Below, one piece after another: positions 57,919-64,000 of a stretch of 64,000 nucleotides of DNA; the stretch's first letter is position 1; each line of letters starts with the position of its first letter. The notes below the pieces were generated by a model, which made no database searches, had not been told where the DNA came from, and saw nothing but the letters and a program-made list of their open reading frames with translations. A program made the translations under genes and the position numbers. The DNA comes from Kaistia algarum (GTDB lineage Bacteria; Pseudomonadota; Alphaproteobacteria; Rhizobiales; Kaistiaceae), in contig NZ_JAPKNJ010000002.1 of NCBI RefSeq assembly GCF_026343945.1, positions 868,001 to 932,000 on the forward strand, read 5' to 3'.

Positions 57919-59133
57919 TCAGTGCTTCTTGAAGTAGGGGATGATGGGGTCGGCGACGGCCAGCTCGGCCGGATAGACGACCTTGTAGACGGGCTTGCCA
58001 TCGGCACCGGGAATCCACTGGCCGATGATCAGCGGGTTGGCCAGCGTGTTGTTGTGCTTCTCGTCGAACTTGACGCCCCAGTAGTTCGGCAGCTGGCCGC
58101 GGGGGATCTCGATGGTCTCCATGGTCTGGCGGACCTTGTCGATGTCGAAGGATCCGGCCTTTTCGACCATTTCGAAGAAGGCCATGGCCGTCGCGAAGGT
58201 CTGCAGGCCATGCGTGACCGGCAGCTCGCCGTATTTCGCCTTGTAGCGCTCCTTGAACTCCTTGAGACCCGGCGCGGACGCCTCCTTCATCTCCGGAACC
58301 GTATAGGAGAGCGACATGGAACCGAGCGCGGCGTCGCCCATATTGGCGAATTCGGGCTGGTCATATCCAACGCCCGCGGCCAGCAGGATCGGCGGGGTTT
58401 CCTGGAGGCCGGCGGCCTGGCGGCGATACAGCTCCGCATCGGCACCGAGCTGGTAGGGAATGACGATGTCGATCCCGGCTTCCTTCATCTTGGTGATGAG
58501 GGGCGTGAAATCGGCAATGTCGTTGCCATAGGTCTCGTGGATGGCCGCAGGAATACCCTTCTCTTCCAGGATCCGGGCTGCTTCGTCGCCGACATAGCTC
58601 ATGATCGGATTGCCGATCAGGGCGATCTTCAGATCCTTCGGATCCTTGCCGAGATTATCCTTGCCGAATTTCAACGAGTAATCGACGAGCGTCTTGGAGA
58701 AGTCCTTCCAGGACGGCATGAACATGAAGTAGTTCGGATAGCCGCCTTCCTCGGTGAGGTCGGGGAACCAGCTCGTTCCGTCCGCCATCAGGCCGCCATT
58801 GTCGACGACATAGCGCGCGAGCGGCACGGGAACGAGATTGTAGCCTTGAATGTAGTATTTGATGCCCTGGGCCATCAGCCGCTGGGCTTCCGCGACCTGG
58901 TTGTTCGGGTTCTGCGCGTCGACGATGACCGGCTCGATCTTCTTGCCGAGAACGGTGCCCTTCATCTCGGCCGCGATCTCGAACGAACGCTTGGTCGACG
59001 TGCCGGGATAGCCCCAGTCGCCCGTCAAATAGGTCACCATGCCCACCTTGAAGGTGTCGTCATCGGCCAGGGCTGGCCCGGCCAGCGCCGCCAGCGCTGT
59101 CGCGAGCGCGACGGATCGTATCCAGTTCTTCAT
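57919..59133 (-). CDS. Liv-type ABC transporter substrate-binding protein
   Basis: A 404-aa periplasmic protein of the Peripla_BP_6 (LivJ-like) type. The signal peptide is SVALATALAALAGPALA, and FKVGMVTYLTGDWGYPGTST starts the fold. IEPVIVDAQNPNNQVAEAQRL and FTPLITKMKEAGIDIVIPYQ are typical blocks. I used the ATG at 59133, preceded by GGGAGGAGAG. Relatives bind amino acids, amides, aromatic acids or other small polar compounds, and the operon's polyol/acid enzymes suggest one of the latter. Confidence 0.93.
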   Translation of the reverse strand: MKNWIRSVALATALAALAGPALADDDTFKVGMVTYLTGDWGYPGTSTKRSFEIAAEMKGTVLGKKIEPVIVDAQNPNNQVAEAQRLMAQGIKYYIQGYNLVPVPLARYVVDNGGLMADGTSWFPDLTEEGGYPNYFMFMPSWKDFSKTLVDYSLKFGKDNLGKDPKDLKIALIGNPIMSYVGDEAARILEEKGIPAAIHETYGNDIADFTPLITKMKEAGIDIVIPYQLGADAELYRRQAAGLQETPPILLAAGVGYDQPEFANMGDAALGSMSLSYTVPEMKEASAPGLKEFKERYKAKYGELPVTHGLQTFATAMAFFEMVEKAGSFDIDKVRQTMETIEIPRGQLPNYWGVKFDEKHNNTLANPLIIGQWIPGADGKPVYKVVYPAELAVADPIIPYFKKH

Positions 59134-59198
59134 GTTCTCTCCTCCCAAGTTTCATCGCTCTGCCGTCGCGGATACCAAGCGCCCAGCGACCGGCAAAT

Positions 59199-60683
59199 TC
59201 AGGCGTCGGCACTGATCTCGTGGTTGAGCGCGGTCAGCAGTTGCTTGGATCTCTGATACCGGCCGAAGAGCCGGTCGTAGGCGGCGGCCACGTCCTCGCG
59301 GGGCCGGATCGCCGGACCGAAGACAACGGCGCGGCGGACGGCGTCAGTCTCATCGGCGAACGCCCCTGCTCCGACGGCCGCCAGCAGGGCGGCGGCATAG
59401 GACGCATCGCCATGCACCGGGCGTCGCACCTCAATAGCGAAGACGTCGGCAATGATCTGCGCCCAGACCTCGCTGACCGCGCCGCCGCCGACGAGGCTCG
59501 CGCTGCCGATCGCCAGGCCCGCTGCGCGGAAGCGGCTCGCCGCGTCGCGCAGCGCAAAGGCGACGCCCTCATAGAAGGCGCGCACGAGATGGCCGCGCTC
59601 GTGCGACATCGTCAAACCTAGGAAATCCGCGCGGAGCGCGGGGTCCCAGTAGGGCGCCCGTTCGCCCTGCAAATAGGGATGAAACAGAAGCCCGTCGGCC
59701 CCCGGGGCGGTTGCGCCCGCCTCGAGATCGAGCTCATCGAAGGAAGCCGAAGCGGCGCCGCGACCGGCGATGATGCCCCGCAGCCATTTATGGGCGGATG
59801 CGCAGGAATTGATGGCGGCCAGCACATAGCCGCTCTGCGGGACGACGAAGCTCTTATAAGCGATGTCCGTCTGCAGATAGGGCCGATCGACCATGACGCT
59901 GACGACGCCGGCGGTCGCCAGCTTGATGACCGCGCTGCCAACATCGACGGCACCGGCAGCCCACACTTCAGCGGCCGTGTCGCAGGTGCCGACATAGACC
60001 GCGGTGCCGGCTCGAAGGCCGAAACGCCCGGCAGCAGCCGAATTGACCACACCCGCCTTGTCGGTGGGGTTGCGGATCTCGGGCAAGGTGGCGCGGTTCC
60101 AGCCGATGGCATCGCAGAGCTCGTCGGACCAGGTGAAATCCGCGCCATCGAGCATCAGCGTACCCTGCGCATCGATGCGGTCGGTGAGGAAATCGCCCGT
60201 GAGCTGGTGACGCAGATAGTCCTTCACGAACAGGACCTGCGCCGTCCGCCGCACCGCGTTGGGGTCGTTCTTGACCAGCCAGTGCAGCGGCGCGATCGAC
60301 CAGGTCGGCGCCGCCTTGTTGTAGGCAATCGCGATTAGCCGCTCCTGCATGCGCTCGTTGAGCGCCGCCGCTTCCGTACCGGCCCGCTGATCGCTCCAGA
60401 GAATGGTGGGGCGAACAGGCTCGCCATGGGCGTCGAGCAGGACGCAGCTATGCGTTCCACCGGTAAAGGCGATGCCGTCAAGCTCGTGCAGGTCTGTCCA
60501 CTCACCCAGGGTGAACAGGGCGGCCGACATGGCGCGCAGCCAATCCGACGGCCGCTGCTCGGCCCAGCCCGGCCGAGGCCGCAGCGTCTCGACCGGAGCC
60601 GACGCCTCCGCCAGCAGCGCGCCGTCGCGGTTGATGATCGTTGCCTTGAGGCTGCCGGCGCCGAGATCGATTCCAAGGAACAT
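59199..60683 (-). CDS. FGGY-family carbohydrate kinase (xylulokinase-like)
   Basis: A 494-aa sugar kinase with two actin-like domains. The phosphate 1 motif is FLGIDLGAGSLKATI; the substrate region has FTGGTHSCVLLD and ILWSDQRAG; the second half has TCDTAAEVWAAGAV, and GSASLVGGGAVSEVW is the adenosine motif. It most resembles xylulokinases, but the exact ketose or polyol is open. The ATG is 2 bases after the stop of a 32-codon ORF with a much stronger ribosome site, so translation may be coupled. Confidence 0.92.
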   Translation of the reverse strand: MFLGIDLGAGSLKATIINRDGALLAEASAPVETLRPRPGWAEQRPSDWLRAMSAALFTLGEWTDLHELDGIAFTGGTHSCVLLDAHGEPVRPTILWSDQRAGTEAAALNERMQERLIAIAYNKAAPTWSIAPLHWLVKNDPNAVRRTAQVLFVKDYLRHQLTGDFLTDRIDAQGTLMLDGADFTWSDELCDAIGWNRATLPEIRNPTDKAGVVNSAAAGRFGLRAGTAVYVGTCDTAAEVWAAGAVDVGSAVIKLATAGVVSVMVDRPYLQTDIAYKSFVVPQSGYVLAAINSCASAHKWLRGIIAGRGAASASFDELDLEAGATAPGADGLLFHPYLQGERAPYWDPALRADFLGLTMSHERGHLVRAFYEGVAFALRDAASRFRAAGLAIGSASLVGGGAVSEVWAQIIADVFAIEVRRPVHGDASYAAALLAAVGAGAFADETDAVRRAVVFGPAIRPREDVAAAYDRLFGRYQRSKQLLTALNHEISADA

Positions 60684-60685
60684 GC

Positions 60686-60784
60686 CTAGCGCACCCTGGC
60701 CATGGAACGGGGGGTGCCGAGGCGACGCGCACGCATCACCCCATGGCGCACCGTCGGCACGTGCGGCATCCCAAGATCAATCAT
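60686..60784 (-). CDS. Possible 32-residue leader peptide before the kinase
   Basis: An ORF of 32 codons (MIDLGMPHVPTVRHGVMRAR at its start, Arg-rich) ends with TAG 2 bases before the kinase ATG. A very strong ribosome site, GGGGGGAGGGGATT, precedes it, whereas the kinase ATG has a weak one. No similarity is recognised. It may be a translated leader that delivers ribosomes to the kinase, or it may be chance. Confidence 0.4.
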   Translation of the reverse strand: MIDLGMPHVPTVRHGVMRARRLGTPRSMARVR

Positions 60785-60825
60785 CGCAATCCCCTCCCCC
60801 CGCAAGACCCATCGAAATCGCAGAA

Positions 60826-60858
60826 AATCGATTAGTCCAACGTTTTACTAACTTCCAA
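60826..60858 (-). promoter_or_regulatory. Kinase-operon promoter with LacI-type operator
   Basis: On the minus strand, TTGGAA (60858-60853) and ACTAAT (60836-60831) lie 16 bases apart. The palindrome AATCGATT (60826-60833) overlaps the -10 end. The same 8-mer lies before the LacI gene. It is the likely control point of the 11-kb operon downstream. Confidence 0.45.
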
Positions 60859-60890
60859 ATAGAGGGTTGTCAGAATCGAGTCAAGCCGTC

Positions 60891-61913
60891 TCACAAGCGG
60901 ATTGGGGCGGTGCTCTCGCGCTCGACGACCCGCCCCTCGGCGAAGGTCGTCGTGATGGCGGTACGGCGCTTTTCGAGAATATCGATCATACCTTTGGCAG
61001 CCGCCTCCCCCATGTCGACGAGCGGATAGGCGATCGTCGTCAGCGTCGGCGAAATGGCGCGTGCCAGCAGACCGTCATGAAATGCCATGACCGACACGTC
61101 GCCTGGGACGGCTACACCGCGCTTGCGAAGGACGCTGATCGCGCCTGCCGCCGCCAGCAGCGTGACGACGAAGACCGCGGTAAATCTCCCCTGGCAGCGG
61201 TCGAGCAGGCGCTCCATGGCTGCGGCACCCTGCTCGAAGGAATAGCCGGCGGGCTCGACAAGGTCGGGATCATAGACGATCCCAGACTTCTCCAGCGCAT
61301 CGCGATAGCCCTGAAAACGCTCGCCGGCGTTGAAGCGTCCGATCTCACCGCTGAGATGCGCGATGCGTCGATGACCGATATCGATCAGGTAGCTTGTCGC
61401 AAGTTCGCCGCCGGCCCGCTCCGCCACCACGACGAAGTTGCCGAAACCCTCCGAACGCCGGTTCACCATGACCACCGGCACGCCAAGCGCGGTCAGTTCC
61501 GGCAGCTCGACCGCTTCGTTCTGCAAGGTCAGCACAAGAAGCCCTTCGACGCGGTGCTTCTCGACCAGCTGGCGATAGAGTTCGCGCTGCGGGCGACCTG
61601 GCTCCGCATTCACGACCAGCAGGGAATAGCCGGCAGCAAGGCAGGCGCTCTGGGCGCCCTCGACGATCTGGGCGTGTATCTGGTTTTGCAGGGAGGGAAC
61701 GACGGCGCCCAGCGCATAGCTGCGCGATGCCTTGAGGCTTCGTCCGGCCGGATCCGGTCGATAGCCGAGCTCCTCGGCGGTCCGCTTGATAAGGGCGAGG
61801 TTCTCCGCCCGGATCGAGAGCGTCGGATCGTTCCGCAAGGCGCGCGAGATCGTCGATTTGTCGAAGCCGGTCCGCTCCGCAAGAACCCCCAGCGTCACCT
61901 TCGGCCCCACCAA
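60891..61913 (-). CDS. LacI-family transcriptional repressor
   Basis: A 340-aa regulator. The N-terminal HTH is VTLGVLAERTGFDKSTISRALRNDP with the hinge region at RPDPAGRSLKASRSYALG; a periplasmic-binding-protein-like effector domain fills the rest (GHRRIAHLSGE, VPGDVSVMAFHD). It lies upstream of the catabolic operon on the same strand and probably represses both itself and the operon through the AATCGATT sites at 60826 and 61931. The inducer is presumably the imported substrate or its kinase product. Confidence 0.93.
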   Translation of the reverse strand: MVGPKVTLGVLAERTGFDKSTISRALRNDPTLSIRAENLALIKRTAEELGYRPDPAGRSLKASRSYALGAVVPSLQNQIHAQIVEGAQSACLAAGYSLLVVNAEPGRPQRELYRQLVEKHRVEGLLVLTLQNEAVELPELTALGVPVVMVNRRSEGFGNFVVVAERAGGELATSYLIDIGHRRIAHLSGEIGRFNAGERFQGYRDALEKSGIVYDPDLVEPAGYSFEQGAAAMERLLDRCQGRFTAVFVVTLLAAAGAISVLRKRGVAVPGDVSVMAFHDGLLARAISPTLTTIAYPLVDMGEAAAKGMIDILEKRRTAITTTFAEGRVVERESTAPIRL

Positions 61914-61930
61914 GCTCAGACTCCCTCGAC

Positions 61931-61938
61931 AATCGATT
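61931..61938. promoter_or_regulatory. LacI-type operator before the repressor gene
   Basis: AATCGATT, a palindrome with a central CG as in LacI-family sites, lies 17 bases upstream of the repressor start. It matches the copy at 60826-60833, with a shared flanking A two bases before it. This suggests autoregulation. Confidence 0.45.
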
Positions 61939-62011
61939 TACTCGCTGGGTGTAACATCAAGCTCGCGTCTTTTGACCCTTCGTCTACGAGAATTTATGCC
62001 CTGTCTGCCGG

Positions 62012-62476
62012 CTAGTTGTTCAGCCCCGGCATTTGATGGATTGGATCGAGCGTGAATCGTTCAGGCACTGAAGTCCAGCGCTTGCAGATGAACTCGTAGG
62101 GAGCGAGGCCCCTCAGGGGCTTCTGTCTCCGGCCAAAGTTGTAAGCGCTGACGACGTCTTCGAAGTGGCATTTGAGCCCATCATGGCTGTCGTAGTGATA
62201 GCGCTTGACGGCGGCATCCTTGATTGTCCGGTTCATCCGTTCGACCTGCCTGTTGGTCCATGGATGGTTGATCTTGGTAAAGCGGTGCTTGATGCCGTTC
62301 TCGCGGCAGCACATCGCGAACATGTGGATGATGTAGCGAGCCGTCGGACCGCTGGCGTAGCGCGGCGGGAAGTGGAAATGGATGCCGATGCGGTTCACCG
62401 GGGAGCGCCACGACGACGGCGACGGTCCGGCCCATAGCGGATCCTTCCAACCCTGCGAAAAGACTGCACCATCCAA
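62012..62476 (-). pseudogene. Truncated IS481-type transposase (C-terminal half)
   Basis: The last 110 residues match the end of rve-fold transposases of the IS481 type: HRFTKINHPWTNRQVERMNR, then YNFGRRQKPLRGLAPYEFIC and FTLDPIHQMPGLNN at the C-terminus. The catalytic Glu of the DDE triad lies in QVERMNR. The N-terminal HTH and the first Asp regions are missing, and upstream residues are unrelated. It is therefore a remnant of an insertion sequence, lying between the LacI gene and dld and probably a mark of past rearrangement. No full terminal repeats or target duplication could be seen. Confidence 0.8.
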
Positions 62477-62492
62477 AGCCGGGATCCAACAC

Positions 62493-64000
62493 TTAGGCCC
62501 AGTCCTTGTGACGTGAGGTGAGTCCTATGCCCGGATTCATCGTATTCGTTGGGTCCAGCGACTGATAAAAGCCGGCCAGGTTCGGTCCCGCCTTGTAGAG
62601 ATGACCGACATTGTGTTCCGAAGGGAACTCGATGTGGCGGCTGGCCGCGTGGGCGATGATCCGGTGCTCGATGTCCAGCCAGTCGACACCCTTCCTTACG
62701 GCATAGTCGTAGTGGAAGACTTGGCAGAAGAAGTGCCCGCAGGGGATCTTCTGCACGATCGCCGATTTCACACCGTCCGGCAGATTCTCGCGCCAGTCGA
62801 GCGTGTTGCGTGGCAGCGCCAGGTCCAGGGCGACGATATTCTCCACCGTGTCGCGATGCACCGCGCGATAGCGTACCGAGCCGCCGCCCACGGCGTAACG
62901 GTGGCGGAAGGCATCGGCGGCCTCCCGCTCGTCGCACTCAAAGTAGTCGCCGGTCCCCGAAGGAAATACGCCCGCAAGATAGGCTTGCGTCTCTTCAATG
63001 CCCCCGCCATCGACCCGGAGCAGGAGATGGTGTTCGAACCGGCCGGCGAAATCGTTCATTCGCGCAGGAAGATGCTCGGGCAGCGATCGGGTCAGGACCT
63101 GCAACAAGCGATCGGAGAGATTATCGCCCAGGCCCAGCCGGCTGGTCAGGGTGTCGAAGCGGCTCTTGAGGGAGAAGGCGAGCGGAATCCGGCTGGTCCC
63201 GGCGTATTTGATAAGCAGGAAGAGGTCCTTGCCATATTCGGCAGCCAGCTCATAGGCATCACGGTGCAAGTACTCTCCAGCGACAGGAAGATGATCGAAT
63301 CCGCCGAGAATATCGCGTCGAATCTGGGTCAACTCGGCGTAGTCATTTGAGCCGATGTAGAACACTCTTGACGGACCGGAACTCGGAAAAGTGTCCAATC
63401 GGACCGCGAAGACGCAGAGCTTTCCGGCACAGCCGGATGCTTCGAACAATAGTCGTGGATCATTATTGTATCGCGCCGGAGATGGGGCATCGATATCGCG
63501 GATCAGGTGGCCATAGTCGGGGTCGGAAGCCAGAGCCGTGCCGTCCCGCAGGATATCGGCCTCCTCATAAGCGCCGCGATCCAGGCGCGTGAGGATCTCT
63601 TCCGCCCCGACGCCGAGCGCGATGCCGAGATGATTGACGAGGTGGGGCCGCCCGTCCTCGTCGACCCCTGCGAACAGGGCCAACTGCGTGAAGGCAGGAC
63701 CACGCCGGATGAGCGCGCCGCCTGAATTGTTGCAGACCCCGCCGACGACCGAGGCACCGATGGTCGTCGAGCCGATCACGGAATGCGGCTCTCGACCGAG
63801 CGGGCGAATCTTGCGCTCAAGCTGATGCAGCGTCGCGCCGGCAAGACAGAGAACCTGTTCCCCGCCGCCGAGGAGATCGATGCGGTCGATGCGCATCGTG
63901 TTGATGATGACCACCCTGCGATCATATTGGCCCGATGGTGTCGAGCCGCCATTGAGCCCAGTGTTGGCAGCCTGGACGATGACGATGCAGTCCGCTTCGA
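62493..64000 (-). CDS. dld: Quinone-dependent D-lactate dehydrogenase, N-terminus outside window
   Basis: About 502 codons of Dld, a peripheral membrane FAD enzyme that oxidises D-lactate to pyruvate and reduces quinone. The FAD domain shows QAANTGLNGGSTPSG, LGREPHSVIGS and GGVCNNSGGALIRRGPA; the C-terminal membrane-binding and cap regions have PVAGEYLHRDAYELAAEYGK, EHHLLLRVDGGGIEE and EHNVGHLYKAGP, with the end DPTNTMNPGIG. E. coli Dld is 571 aa, so about 70 residues lie beyond the right edge. The frame remains open to 64000. Confidence 0.95.
   Translation of the reverse strand, partial: EADCIVIVQAANTGLNGGSTPSGQYDRRVVIINTMRIDRIDLLGGGEQVLCLAGATLHQLERKIRPLGREPHSVIGSTTIGASVVGGVCNNSGGALIRRGPAFTQLALFAGVDEDGRPHLVNHLGIALGVGAEEILTRLDRGAYEEADILRDGTALASDPDYGHLIRDIDAPSPARYNNDPRLLFEASGCAGKLCVFAVRLDTFPSSGPSRVFYIGSNDYAELTQIRRDILGGFDHLPVAGEYLHRDAYELAAEYGKDLFLLIKYAGTSRIPLAFSLKSRFDTLTSRLGLGDNLSDRLLQVLTRSLPEHLPARMNDFAGRFEHHLLLRVDGGGIEETQAYLAGVFPSGTGDYFECDEREAADAFRHRYAVGGGSVRYRAVHRDTVENIVALDLALPRNTLDWRENLPDGVKSAIVQKIPCGHFFCQVFHYDYAVRKGVDWLDIEHRIIAHAASRHIEFPSEHNVGHLYKAGPNLAGFYQSLDPTNTMNPGIGLTSRHKDWA

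Overview
The window is high-GC chromosomal DNA from an alphaproteobacterium, most likely a member of Hyphomicrobiales (Rhizobiales). This rests on the unbroken order rpsB-tsf-pyrH-frr-uppS-cdsA-dxr-rseP-bamA-lpxD-fabZ-lpxA-lpxI-lpxB, the use of LpxI rather than LpxH, the short bacterial-type ProS, and the ABC, LigD and Ku gene types. The genus cannot be fixed from sequence reading alone; a Kaistia-like or related lineage is possible.

Layout. 1-261: end of a cytochrome bd oxidase operon (cydB tail, tiny cydX, terminator). 302-15927: a long minus-strand run that starts at an rpsB promoter and covers translation factors, UMP kinase, isoprenoid and phospholipid precursors, BamA/RseP envelope assembly, lipid A synthesis and a CorA-type transporter. 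Several genes overlap through NTGA start/stop couplings, and hairpins divide the run. 16053-18648: an acyltransferase, an 800-base non-coding stretch with a REPIN-like palindrome pair, and a membrane protein. 18655-22357: dnaE and a 32-residue membrane peptide. 22449-22604: a compact predicted RNA gene with promoter, two hairpins, a tRNA-like domain with a GCU anticodon, and a terminator. 22804-27689: Gfo/Idh/MocA oxidoreductase, TM2 protein, lolD-lolC and proS. 27690-28210: non-coding, with a possible plus-strand sRNA.

28211-33762: an SMP-30 lactonase divergent from a sugar ABC importer whose two permease halves are fused into one polypeptide. 33773-36492: a DMT transporter, moaA and a DUF971 protein. 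36556-40563: Ku and three-domain LigD (NHEJ), convergent with a KptA-type RNA 2'-phosphotransferase. 40721-43026: a DsbA-like protein, a LysR regulator and a divergent F420-type NADP oxidoreductase.

43094-48990: a putative regulated flavin electron-transfer module. An Asp-rich exported protein, a PepSY protein and an OmpR-type two-component pair lie on one side; a membrane-FNR fusion, ApbE and an FMN-binding SGAT protein lie on the other. Both promoter regions carry the same 11-bp-spaced direct repeat, which suggests that the response regulator controls both units.

49152-61938: a minus-strand catabolic cluster of about 12.7 kb. A LacI regulator, an FGGY kinase (preceded by a small coupled ORF), a complete Liv-type ABC importer, an iron-type alcohol dehydrogenase, an enolase-superfamily dehydratase, an aldehyde dehydrogenase and a GMC oxidoreductase probably import and oxidise an unidentified polyol, sugar or sugar acid. 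The window ends with a truncated transposase and the C-terminal part of quinone-dependent D-lactate dehydrogenase.
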